Below, piece by piece: positions 24,202 to 32,467 of a stretch of DNA of 64,000 bases. Below the pieces are notes generated by a model that saw only the letters and a program-made list of their open reading frames with translations, was not told the origin of the DNA and searched no databases. The first letter of the stretch is position 1. The number at the start of each line of letters is the position of its first letter. The position numbers and the translations under genes were made by a program. The DNA comes from Ardenticatena sp. (GTDB lineage Bacteria > Chloroflexota > Anaerolineae > Ardenticatenales > Ardenticatenaceae): the NCBI GenBank assembly GCA_015487975.1, contig WFOS01000022.1, forward strand, positions 1-64,000, written 5' to 3'.

Positions 24202-24864
24202 ATGCCATTCGTACTCATCGGGCTCAATCCGCCATTGCGAGCACGCACCTTCATTCTCGATGCGCGCCCCTGGTTGATTGGGCGCGACCCGCAATGCGAT
24301 ATCGTCATTCCAGATCGTTTCGTCTCGCGCCAACATTGCTGGCTCGAACCAGATGGGGACGGTGGCTGGATTGTACGCGACCTAGGCAGCGCCAACGGGA
24401 CCTGGCACAATGAAATTCGGGTCGAACCAGAAGCCCCTCTCGCTCATGGTGATACGCTGCGCATCGCTCGCACCTACTTTCTGGTATTCGACCCGCACAA
24501 ACAGCCCACCGTGCCCACCATTCCCTGGCCCAACATGAGGTTCGACCCGGTGCGTGGGCGGGTGCTTCTGGACGATGCCCCCCTTATCCCACCACTCACG
24601 CCCATGCAGCAACACGCCCTGCATCTGTTGTGGGAACAACGCGGCATCCCCGTCCCCGCTGAACGGCTCTTGCGTCAGTTGTGGCCGCAACGCTCACCAA
24701 AAGAGACGCGCCAGCACCTGCAGCGGCTGGTTGAACAACTGCGTGAACGCCTGCACGACCAGTACGAACTGCTCATCCAGCACGATGAAAAGCAGAACGC
24801 CTACGTACTCACTCCTACACCCGAAGAAGCCATACAGGTGCTCTTACCCAACAAAGAATTTTGA
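24202..24864 (+). CDS. FHA domain - winged helix fusion regulator
   Basis: About 220 residues. The N-terminal FHA domain is clear: WLIGRDPQCDIVIPDRFVSRQHCWLEP (Arg and Ser of the phosphothreonine pocket), LGSANGTWHN. From about residue 110 the protein looks like an OmpR/PhoB-type winged helix (PLTPMQQHALHLLWEQRGIPVPAERLLRQLWP, then RQHLQRLVEQLRERL and a wing with YVLTP). It would couple recognition of a phosphothreonine on a partner to DNA binding. No Ser/Thr kinase is adjacent. ATG 24202 with aggaag upstream is chosen. It diverges from the wzz-cpsD operon. Confidence 0.82.
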   Translation: MPFVLIGLNPPLRARTFILDARPWLIGRDPQCDIVIPDRFVSRQHCWLEPDGDGGWIVRDLGSANGTWHNEIRVEPEAPLAHGDTLRIARTYFLVFDPHKQPTVPTIPWPNMRFDPVRGRVLLDDAPLIPPLTPMQQHALHLLWEQRGIPVPAERLLRQLWPQRSPKETRQHLQRLVEQLRERLHDQYELLIQHDEKQNAYVLTPTPEEAIQVLLPNKEF

Positions 24865-24890
24865 ATCAACGCAACAGGAGGTTGCCACAC

Positions 24891-25301
24891 ATGCTCGATC
24901 ACATTGACCACATTGGGCTTGCTGTCGCCGACCTGGATGAGGCGTTGCACATCTGGCGCGACATCCTCGGCCTGACTGTGACCCATGATGAAACCGTCCC
25001 CGAACAAGGCACGCGCGTCTTGTTTCTGCACGGCGGCAATGCCGACATCGAATTGCTGGTGCCGCTTGGCGAGGAAACGCCTGTGGGCAAGTTCCTGCAA
25101 AAGCGGGGGCCTGGCATGCACCACATCTGTTTCGCTGTTCCCAATCTGGAAGCCGCGCTGGCGGAATGCAAAGCCCGTGGCCTGCAATTGATCGATGAAA
25201 CGCCGCGCATCGGTGCCAAAGGCAAACGCCTGGCATTCATCCACCCCAAAAGTACACATGGTGTGCTGATCGAGTTGTGTGAAAAGAAGTCCGACGCATG
25301 A
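24891..25301 (+). CDS. mce: Methylmalonyl-CoA epimerase
   Basis: A 136-residue vicinal-oxygen-chelate protein with the metal ligands in HIDHIGLAVADL (first His), GPGMHHICFAV (second His) and a C-terminal Glu in GVLIELCE, the standard arrangement. It interconverts (R)- and (S)-methylmalonyl-CoA in propionate and odd-chain metabolism. No mutase gene is in the window. CAGGAGG lies 8 nt before ATG 24891. Its stop overlaps the start of the following exported glycosidase-like gene by ATGA, an unexpected partner. Confidence 0.92.
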   Translation: MLDHIDHIGLAVADLDEALHIWRDILGLTVTHDETVPEQGTRVLFLHGGNADIELLVPLGEETPVGKFLQKRGPGMHHICFAVPNLEAALAECKARGLQLIDETPRIGAKGKRLAFIHPKSTHGVLIELCEKKSDA

Positions 25302-27595
25302 CCCGTTTTTGGTGGTTCACTTTTTTGCTGGTGGCAGTAGCCGCCTACCTGCTCTTGCCTGGCTACGAACACACGTCCCCAGCCGCAGCACAAGCCCCTG
25401 CCGACGGCGACCCCCGCTTTGGATTGGTGCTGGTGCCTCCACGCGAACCGTGGCTGGGGCTGGCGCAGGCCGCAGGCGCACGCACCATCCGCTATCAGGT
25501 GAATTGGTGGGATATCGAGCCATCCCCAGGCCGCTACGACTGGCGCGAAGCCGATGCCGCCATTCGCGCATATCGTCAGGCGGGCTTCGAAGTGAGCCTC
25601 ATTCTGCACGCTCCGCCCCCTTGGGCGCGGCTGGTTGGCTATGATTGGGTGCCCAACAACCTCGAACGCCCCTGGAACGACCCCACCAACTTCTGGGGTC
25701 GTTTCGTCTTTGCCGTCGCTCAACGCTACCGCGGGCAGGTCGCTTCGTACGAAATCTTCAACGAACCCGACCTGCCCATCTACTGGGATGGCTCGCCCGC
25801 TCAATATGCCCAACTGCTGGCGGTAGCGGCACGTGCCATCCGCGCCGCCGACCCCAACGCCCACATCATCATGGCGGGCATGGCACATTGGAGCAAGCCA
25901 CAATTCGCCGAAGACGTGTTGAAAGCCCTGCGTACTATGCCCGATGCCGCCGAAAACGGCTTCTTCTTCGATATCTCCGCCTGGCACTGGTACTCGAACC
26001 CCACCGACATCGAAACCCGCACGGCATGGGTGCGCGACCTGCTCGCTCGCTACGGCATGGGCGACAAGCCCATCTGGGTGAATGAAACCAATCTGCCGCT
26101 CTGGGGCGCAGGCGGACACCCCATCATGCCGATGCGCGGCTATGGCACGCCCTCGCAACAAGCCGCCTTCATCGTGCAAGCCTTCACCAATGCGTTCGCC
26201 GCAGGGGTGGAACGTGTTTTCGTCTTCCGTCTCGATGATTCGGACATGGACGAACGGTTCGGGCTGGTGAGCAACGACGGCCTCATTCGGCCAGGCTACA
26301 CTGCCTACGCCACCACAGCCCGCTGGCTGAGTCATGCCCGCTTTGTCTCGCGCGAACAGTTGGGCGACCTGCTCATCACCACCTTTCGACGGGGCACGGA
26401 TGAGCACATTCGCGTCATCTGGAACACTGCCCCACGCCCCATGGCAGTCTGGGTACCCGCTGTGGCGGCATACGCCACACTTGCCACCCCCGACGGGCGC
26501 GAACTTCGCCTGACTGCCCAACCCGACGCAGGATATCTGCTCACGTTCGACGCCGCGACATCCCTGCCCGAAGAAAGCCGCCCCATCATTGGCGGTTCGC
26601 CGCTCTTCCTGGTTGAACGCGTCCCCGACCCCAGCCGCCCCATCGTCGAAGTCACCCCCCTTCCCGCGCTCAGCGCCTCAACCACCATCACGCTGACATG
26701 GCACGCTAGCCATCCTGGCAATGTCCCTATTGTGGCATACGACGTCGACGTACGCGCCGACAATGGTGCCTGGGTGCGTTACACCACCACAACCGAACCA
26801 CAAGCTATCGTGCATGGAGAATCGGGGCATCGTTACGCCTTCCGCATAACGGCTGTGGACGCCAATGGCAATCGCTCGCTTGTGCCCCCCAACGACGCCC
26901 CCATGGCCGAAACGACCATCGGGGCACGTCTTGTCGGACGAATCACCGACCTTGCCCATCGCCCACTACCGTATGAGCCCATCTGCCTGCGCACGCGTTG
27001 CACCCACACCGACGCCAATGGCGCGTTCGTCTTCGAGGCGCTACCCGCTGGCCGCCACATTCTCGAAGTTCCCTCATTGGGGATACGGCGTGTGCTCACC
27101 CTCGACAACGGGCAAGAAATCGATCTTGGCATTCTTACACCGCCACAACGGGGCGGGTGGCTTCGCGACAGCGATTTCGAGCGCCTCGATGAGGCCTGGA
27201 TAGCATCCACCAGCCGCCCCTATCGCCTGCGCGAGCCCAACGCGGGCATGGTGCTCAACCTGCCTGGTGAAAGCAGTATCGGACAGCGGCTGACCATTCC
27301 CGCCACCGCCCAGGATCCCCTCTTGCGTTTGCGCTACCGCAGCCAAAACGGGCGTGTGCGCATCAGCCTTCTGCCGCTCGACGGCAGACGCCGTCCGCCT
27401 GTCGTCATTTTCGAAGGGAGTGGCACCGCAGGGAAATGGCGCACCACTGTGCTCTCCCTCGAAGCATGGCGGAACATTCCCCTGCTGCTCACACTCTCTG
27501 CACCCGACACGGGGACGCTCGTCCAAGTTGATTTCCTCTGGGTGGGGGAAAACGTGCGCTCGCAACATCACTTTCTGCCATTCATCACGCGCTAA
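25298..27595 (+). CDS. Exported multi-domain glycoside-hydrolase-like protein
   Basis: 765 residues. A signal peptide (FTFLLVAVAAYLLL..., cleavage near AAAQA) is followed by a TIM-barrel of clan GH-A type (about residues 40-360): acid/base Glu156 in EIFNEPD and nucleophile Glu263 in IWVNETN, with a conserved WHWYSNP element. Then a beta region, a fibronectin-type III-like domain (about 460-560), a carboxypeptidase-regulatory-like domain (ARLVGRITDLAHRPL...) and a C-terminal beta-sandwich. The final residues FLPFITR match the tails of two other exported proteins. GH39/GH5-like activity on a plant or bacterial glycan is likely; substrate unknown. Confidence 0.85.
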   Translation: MTRFWWFTFLLVAVAAYLLLPGYEHTSPAAAQAPADGDPRFGLVLVPPREPWLGLAQAAGARTIRYQVNWWDIEPSPGRYDWREADAAIRAYRQAGFEVSLILHAPPPWARLVGYDWVPNNLERPWNDPTNFWGRFVFAVAQRYRGQVASYEIFNEPDLPIYWDGSPAQYAQLLAVAARAIRAADPNAHIIMAGMAHWSKPQFAEDVLKALRTMPDAAENGFFFDISAWHWYSNPTDIETRTAWVRDLLARYGMGDKPIWVNETNLPLWGAGGHPIMPMRGYGTPSQQAAFIVQAFTNAFAAGVERVFVFRLDDSDMDERFGLVSNDGLIRPGYTAYATTARWLSHARFVSREQLGDLLITTFRRGTDEHIRVIWNTAPRPMAVWVPAVAAYATLATPDGRELRLTAQPDAGYLLTFDAATSLPEESRPIIGGSPLFLVERVPDPSRPIVEVTPLPALSASTTITLTWHASHPGNVPIVAYDVDVRADNGAWVRYTTTTEPQAIVHGESGHRYAFRITAVDANGNRSLVPPNDAPMAETTIGARLVGRITDLAHRPLPYEPICLRTRCTHTDANGAFVFEALPAGRHILEVPSLGIRRVLTLDNGQEIDLGILTPPQRGGWLRDSDFERLDEAWIASTSRPYRLREPNAGMVLNLPGESSIGQRLTIPATAQDPLLRLRYRSQNGRVRISLLPLDGRRRPPVVIFEGSGTAGKWRTTVLSLEAWRNIPLLLTLSAPDTGTLVQVDFLWVGENVRSQHHFLPFITR

Positions 27596-27674
27596 CCACA
27601 GGCGCACAGTTTGCCCGAAACGCAAATCGCGATAAGGTCATGCGCCGTAGCGAACCAACTGCGGAGCATGTGCC

Positions 27675-28556
27675 ATGCCCTGGTGGAAACATTTACGCGG
27701 TCGCCCGTTCTACCATCCGCTGGACGATGAACACCCCGCGGCACGAGTGTTTATGTTGCGGCGCCTCATCGGGCGCAAGCGCCCCAGCCGTGTCCTGCGC
27801 GAAGCCCAGAACAACCTGTGCGCCTGGTCATGGGTGCATGGCATTCGCGCCCACCTGCCCGACGAGACAACACCACCACCCACTGCTCCCATCTGGCACC
27901 CACGCTACACGGCACCACTCTGGCAATTGCGCCTGCTCGCCGAATTCGAAGTGCGCTGCTACGACGAACACCTGGCGGCAGCCACCGATTGGCTGCTGAC
28001 CCATGCCCCCGCACCCGACACCACAGCCCCCGACGTCCCACCAAACCTGAACGCCATCGTGCTCTCGATCCCGCTTGCTTTCGGGTTCGAAACCGATGAG
28101 CGCGTGCAGGCACGCCTGGCACACCTGTATACCGACGTGCGCCACCAGGCATGGCCCCGCCATCCAACCGACCGCGCCAACTGGCTCGTACAGGCCGCCT
28201 ACGTGCTCAGCTGGCAAGCCAACCCACCACGCGACATCGTCGACGAGGTTGTCGAAGCGCTTTTGTCGCTCGATACACCACCCGCGTGGGCATCCTTTGG
28301 CGCCCCCATCTTCGACCAGCCCGACCTGCTCTTTGCCACGCGCCTCTTGCTGGAATTGGGCGTGCGTGACGACCGTCTGGCGGCATGGGTTGCCCAGGTC
28401 GAAGCAGCCCAGCACGAAGACGAACGGGCTGGTTGGTATCTCACCACCAGCCGCTACGAAGCCGCCAATGCACCGCTCGAAGTACAAGGCGCATTCAGCC
28501 GCTGGCTCACAGCACAGGCCATCTACATTCTGCAAGCCTGGTATGGAGACGTGTGA
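27675..28556 (+). CDS. Uncharacterised all-helical repeat protein
   Basis: I do not recognise this 293-residue soluble protein. It has no signal peptide or membrane segment. Repeating pairs of helices with Trp/Leu/Ala patterns (PLWQLRLLAEFEVRC, LAAATDWLLTHA, ANWLVQAAYVLSWQA, LLFATRLLLELGVRDDRLAAWV) suggest an alpha/alpha toroid or terpenoid-cyclase-like helical fold without DxDD or similar catalytic motifs. It lies 3 bp before the GT4 gene on the same strand, so a role linked to glycan synthesis is inferred. Composition is similar to its neighbours. Confidence 0.6.
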   Translation: MPWWKHLRGRPFYHPLDDEHPAARVFMLRRLIGRKRPSRVLREAQNNLCAWSWVHGIRAHLPDETTPPPTAPIWHPRYTAPLWQLRLLAEFEVRCYDEHLAAATDWLLTHAPAPDTTAPDVPPNLNAIVLSIPLAFGFETDERVQARLAHLYTDVRHQAWPRHPTDRANWLVQAAYVLSWQANPPRDIVDEVVEALLSLDTPPAWASFGAPIFDQPDLLFATRLLLELGVRDDRLAAWVAQVEAAQHEDERAGWYLTTSRYEAANAPLEVQGAFSRWLTAQAIYILQAWYGDV

Positions 28557-28558
28557 AC

Positions 28559-29674
28559 ATGCACATTCTGCATCTCTACAAAGACTACTTTCCCGTGTTA
28601 GGCGGTATCGAAAACCACATCAAACTGCTTGCAGAAGCCCAGGCAGCACGTGGGCATCGCGTGACGGTGTTGGTGACCAATCTCTCACCACGCACCCAAC
28701 GCGAACACCGCAACGGCGTTGAGATCATCAAAGCGGGGCGGCTAGCCACCGTCGCAAGTGCCCCACTCAGCATTGCCTTCCCGTTCGAACTGCGGCGGCT
28801 CCGCCCTGACGTCGCGCATCTGCACTTTCCCTACCCCGTGGCCGAAGTAGCGTACTGGCTGGTGGGGCGCGCCCAGGCCACCATCCTCACCTACCACAGC
28901 GATGTTGTCCGCCAGAAAGGTTGGCTGCGGCTCTATGCACCCCTCATGCGCCAGGTACTGGCCAAAACCAACCGCATTTTGGCTACCAGCCCACGCTACG
29001 CCGAAACCAGCCCCGTCCTACAAACCGTCCGCGACAGAGTGCGCATCGTGCCCCTTGGTATCGAAACGGCACGCTTCACACAGGCTGACGAGAGAAGCGT
29101 GGCCAGACTGCGCCAACGCTACGCCCCCGACGGTGCGCCGTTGTTGTTGTTCGTGGGCAAGTTGCGCTACTACAAAGGCGTGGATTGGCTTTTGCGGGCG
29201 CTGCCCGCCATTGCCAACGCCCGCTTGCTCATCGTCGGCGAAGGGCCGATGCGGCATGCGTGGGAAACGCTTGCGCGTGCAACCGGTGTGCATGAACGTG
29301 TCCACTTCGTAGGGGAAGTTCCCGACGAAACGCTGCCAGCCTACTACCATGCGGCCGACCTGTTTGTGCTTCCCGCATCGGCACGCAGTGAGGCATTTGG
29401 CACCGTGCTGCTGGAAGCCATGGCAGCAGGGCTTCCGCTCATCACAACCGAGGTTGGGACAGGGACATCCTGGGTCAACCAGCACGGGCAAACAGGGCTT
29501 GTTGTGCCACCACGCGCCCCCTCAGCCCTGGCAGACGCCATCAACACCCTGTTGCGCCACCCCGACAGACGCCTTGCCATGGCGCAGGCCGCACGTCGAC
29601 GAGCCATCCAGGAATTCGACGTAGCATGCATGGTCGAACGGGTAGAAGCTGTGTACGAAGAAGTCCTGGCGTGA
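28559..29674 (+). CDS. Family 4 glycosyltransferase
   Basis: A 371-residue GT-B enzyme: MHILHLYKDYFPVLGGIENHIKLLAEAQAARGH at the N-terminus, HLHFPYPVAEVAYW, LLFVGKLRYYKGVDWLLRAL in the donor domain, and the E-x7-E motif EAFGTVLLEAMAAGLPLI near residue 275. It follows the helical-repeat gene by 2 bp, so they form a two-gene operon. The start is the first ATG after the preceding stop. It lies outside the main polysaccharide region and may glycosylate a lipid or protein. Confidence 0.93.
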   Translation: MHILHLYKDYFPVLGGIENHIKLLAEAQAARGHRVTVLVTNLSPRTQREHRNGVEIIKAGRLATVASAPLSIAFPFELRRLRPDVAHLHFPYPVAEVAYWLVGRAQATILTYHSDVVRQKGWLRLYAPLMRQVLAKTNRILATSPRYAETSPVLQTVRDRVRIVPLGIETARFTQADERSVARLRQRYAPDGAPLLLFVGKLRYYKGVDWLLRALPAIANARLLIVGEGPMRHAWETLARATGVHERVHFVGEVPDETLPAYYHAADLFVLPASARSEAFGTVLLEAMAAGLPLITTEVGTGTSWVNQHGQTGLVVPPRAPSALADAINTLLRHPDRRLAMAQAARRRAIQEFDVACMVERVEAVYEEVLA

Positions 29675-29693
29675 CGCCAGGACGTTCCCCTTT
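29663..29693 (+). terminator. Terminator-like hairpin overlapping the GT4 stop codon
   Basis: GTCCTGGC (29663-29670) and GCCAGGAC (29676-29683) pair around a 5-nt loop that contains part of the stop codon. A moderately T-rich stretch follows. It could also act on convergent transcription. Confidence 0.55.
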
Positions 29694-29775
29694 ATTCAGC
29701 GATATGCTCAAGCACCAGGCGTAAGGCGTTGGCAGCGAGGCACACAGGCCGTGCCCTTGTTCGAGCCCTCTCAAT

Positions 29776-30981
29776 TCAGACCAGCGCAGGCAATAAGGCA
29801 TACCACGCCGTGGCACGCACCACATCATCCAGCGGAACCTGGTCGAGCACCGTGTGGGCGTATATTTCATCCCCAGGGCCAAAGCCAATGCTGGGAATGC
29901 CCGCCTTGCCCATCCAGTAAATGCCGTTGGTGCTGAAATTCCATTTGCCAATGTGCGTGGGTTCCCCCCAGAGCAGGCGGTATGCTTCCTGGCCTGCCTG
30001 CACAAACGGGTGTTCTTCCGGCAACACCCACGCGGGGAAATACTTTTCCACAGGGAAACGAAATCCCGTGTAAGAGGGCTCATCGTAGAACAACATCTCA
30101 ACGCGAATGGCGTGGCGCTCTTCGGGAGGAATCAGCGCCTCAACCTGCGCAATCGCCTCCTCTTTGGTTTCTCCCCAGGTAACACGGCGATCGATGACAA
30201 TCGTGCATTCGTCGGGCACTGCATTGATACTGGGCGTGCGACATTCGATGTACGAAACCGTAATGCGCCCCTGCCCCAAAAACGGATCAGTTGGCAACTG
30301 GTCATTCATATCACGAATGCCTGCAATCACTGGGAGCATTTTGTAAATGGCATTCTCCCCCAAATGGTTGGAAGCCGCATGGGCGCTTTTGCCCTTGGCG
30401 ACCACCTGCATCTCGACACGCCCCTTGTGCCCCCGATAGATACCCATCTTGGTCGGCTCACCAATCACCACGAAATCGGGGCGAATGCCTTCATGTTCCA
30501 CGAGCGCATGCGGCGCAATACCATCGCACCACTCTTCCATGTTGCCGAAGTAGTAGGCAGTCCACCCATCCAGCAACCCCAATTCGCGGGCCAATGCCAA
30601 CCCGTACACCATGCCGGGGGTACTGCCCTTTTCATCGCAGGCGCCCCGCGCATAGAAAATGCCATTCTCGACTTTGCCCTCGAAAGGATCCCATTCCCAG
30701 GCATCGGGGTCGCCGATGCCGACAGTGTCGATGTGGCTGTCATAGAGCAGAATTCGGTCGCCATCGCCAATACGCCCCAGAATGTTGCCCATGCTATCGA
30801 AGAAAATCTCGTCGAACCCCAGGCGGCGCATCTCGTCGGCAACACGCTCCCCCACTTCGCGAATCTGGCTATCGAAACTGGGGATGGCACAAATCTCGCG
30901 CAAAAACGTGATGATGTCGTCGCGGTGGGCTTCAACACGCTGGTGAAGTGCGGCAATTCGAGCGTTGGAAGGGCTGGACAT
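29776..30981 (-). CDS. M20-family metallohydrolase, YgeY-like
   Basis: A 401-residue di-zinc hydrolase of the M20 peptidase/deacylase family, resembling YgeY, a protein linked by neighbourhood to selenium-dependent molybdenum hydroxylases. Metal ligands are visible in LLYDSHIDTVG, the bridging Asp in GACDEKGS, the Glu pair in NMEEWCDG, and a late His in AHTVLDQVPLDD; SAHAASNHLGENAI marks the dimerisation domain. It probably hydrolyses an amide bond in a purine- or amino-acid-derived compound. It has its own transcription unit and lies about 23 kb from the YqeC-MocA fusion gene. Confidence 0.88.
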   Translation of the reverse strand: MSSPSNARIAALHQRVEAHRDDIITFLREICAIPSFDSQIREVGERVADEMRRLGFDEIFFDSMGNILGRIGDGDRILLYDSHIDTVGIGDPDAWEWDPFEGKVENGIFYARGACDEKGSTPGMVYGLALARELGLLDGWTAYYFGNMEEWCDGIAPHALVEHEGIRPDFVVIGEPTKMGIYRGHKGRVEMQVVAKGKSAHAASNHLGENAIYKMLPVIAGIRDMNDQLPTDPFLGQGRITVSYIECRTPSINAVPDECTIVIDRRVTWGETKEEAIAQVEALIPPEERHAIRVEMLFYDEPSYTGFRFPVEKYFPAWVLPEEHPFVQAGQEAYRLLWGEPTHIGKWNFSTNGIYWMGKAGIPSIGFGPGDEIYAHTVLDQVPLDDVVRATAWYALLPALV

Positions 30982-31066
30982 GGTTCACCTCTTCGAAATG
31001 TGGTTGCTTGGCTCGGATGCTCATGCTAGCCGATGGAAAAAGGCACGGCAAATTGCGCCTGTCAGA

Positions 31067-32218
31067 TTACTCTCTGGCGTCGAAACGCACCATCCAATAG
31101 GTCTCATTCGCCCCTTCACCACGTGCAAACACCAGCGAACGCCCATCGCGAGCCAGCACCGGAGACCGCCCACCTTCCCATAGGGGGATGGTGGTGCCGG
31201 CGGAACGCGTGGCATCGGCAAGGAAAAAGCGTGTACGCGCTGCTGCGCGTGCTCCATCAGGCACAAACGCAAAGAAAAGCGTGCTTTCGTCAAGCCAGTT
31301 CAAAAAATCAATTTTGCCTTGTGCATTGGCTTTCCAAATCTGGTAGCGTGTTCGTCCATCCACCATGGTTACCCAAAGCGCAGGCGTGCGCAAACGTTCC
31401 TCGCGGTTGGCGTAGGCCAACCATGCCCCTGAAGGCGACCACGCAAACACCTGTTCACCCCGATAGAGCCGCATGTCCACCTGACGTTCATCTCGCCGCC
31501 CCTCGCGCAATGTCATCACACGCAAGACGGCGCCACTTTGCCCCACAACCAACCGCGCCAGTACCGTTTCAGCATCTGTCGCCCCTGGCGCAAGGTGAAT
31601 GACATCCATCACGTGCGGGTACACCGTGGCATTTTGTCCTGTGGGAACCGTCGCAAGCGCCCCCTGCCGCCATACCACGAGAGCCTCACGCGAGGGATAG
31701 GCGACCCCATCCGGCAAGCGTTGCAAATGCGCACCCGGCACCGCATCCGGCAAGGGGGTGATGGTTTCATCCGCGAGGCGAACGAGTCGCACAGGCCAGG
31801 GGCTGGCCGTTTCGTCATCCGAACGGGGGGTGGGCGTGGCAAAGAGCAATACGAACGCTGCCCCATTTGGCAACCACTCCACCTGTTTCAGGGCAACCGC
31901 GCCTGGTGGAAATGCCACATCAAGCCGTGTCGCTGCCTCGGAGCCACGCTCACCGCGCCACACAGCCCCATCCCGCTCACACACGAACGTCTTGCCATCG
32001 GGAGCGAGCCATGGAAAACAGGGCACAGCCAGTTGCTGCGGGGCACTGGCCTGCCAACGCAATTGTGTGGCATTGCTTTCAGCGCGTGGCGATTGTGTCG
32101 CCAACCAGAGCACGCCGCTCACCACACCAACCGCAAGCACGACGAACACGCCAACCAGCAGGCGACGCACCCACGTTGGAAGCGGTTGCCCTGTTTCGGG
32201 TGGCACATCAGCCGTCAT
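31067..32218 (-). CDS. Membrane-anchored PD40/WD40-like beta-propeller protein
   Basis: About 383 residues. After a short cytoplasmic N-terminus a membrane segment (RRLLVGVFVVLAVGVVSGVLWLA) leads to an extracytoplasmic region rich in PD40-like strand repeats: CFPWLAPDGKTFVCERDG, VFAWSPSGAWLAYANREE, PVLARDGRSLVFARGEG. The pattern resembles TolB-type propellers but without the TolB N-domain. No catalytic motif is visible; a binding or scaffold role is possible. ATG 32218 is chosen for its strong AAGGAGGAA SD. It diverges from the LysM-repeat gene. Confidence 0.78.
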   Translation of the reverse strand: MTADVPPETGQPLPTWVRRLLVGVFVVLAVGVVSGVLWLATQSPRAESNATQLRWQASAPQQLAVPCFPWLAPDGKTFVCERDGAVWRGERGSEAATRLDVAFPPGAVALKQVEWLPNGAAFVLLFATPTPRSDDETASPWPVRLVRLADETITPLPDAVPGAHLQRLPDGVAYPSREALVVWRQGALATVPTGQNATVYPHVMDVIHLAPGATDAETVLARLVVGQSGAVLRVMTLREGRRDERQVDMRLYRGEQVFAWSPSGAWLAYANREERLRTPALWVTMVDGRTRYQIWKANAQGKIDFLNWLDESTLFFAFVPDGARAAARTRFFLADATRSAGTTIPLWEGGRSPVLARDGRSLVFARGEGANETYWMVRFDARE

Positions 32219-32252
32219 TGCCTTCCTCCTTCGTTTGCATTCATGGCAAAAC

Positions 32253-32281
32253 AATCTACCCAACAAGCAGATGTTTGCCAA
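32253..32281 (-). promoter_or_regulatory. Candidate promoter of the PD40 gene
   Basis: On the minus strand TTGGCA (32281-32276), 17-bp spacer, TAGATT (32258-32253). Confidence 0.65.
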
Positions 32282-32322
32282 ACATCACAAACCCGGCACC
32301 CTTGTGTTGGCGAGAGTCCTAT

Positions 32323-32350
32323 TTGCACAGCCAAACAAATGCCTTATAAT
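32323..32350 (+). promoter_or_regulatory. Promoter of the LysM-repeat gene
   Basis: TTGCAC (32323-32328), 16-bp spacer, TATAAT (32345-32350). The start near 32357 would give a long leader of about 110 nt; I saw no recognisable riboswitch in it. Confidence 0.7.
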
Positions 32351-32467
32351 GCTCGCGGTTTTTGAGTATATGCGAGCATACGACGTGCGAGCCAAAAGCC
32401 ACGTTGTGCCCGGAAAGTAAGGATTCCGAGTCATCGTTCGGCCATCACGTGGTTCGAGAAGGAGCCT

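Noticed and set aside
24899..26521. 540-residue antisense frame opposite mce and the glycosidase gene
   Set aside because: Composition is that of a shadow frame of a GC-rich gene, with no domain or SD; the plus-strand genes are clearly real.
32357..32467. Riboswitch in the LysM gene leader
   Set aside because: About 110 nt long, but no ydaO, SAM or GEMM consensus pieces were recognised.
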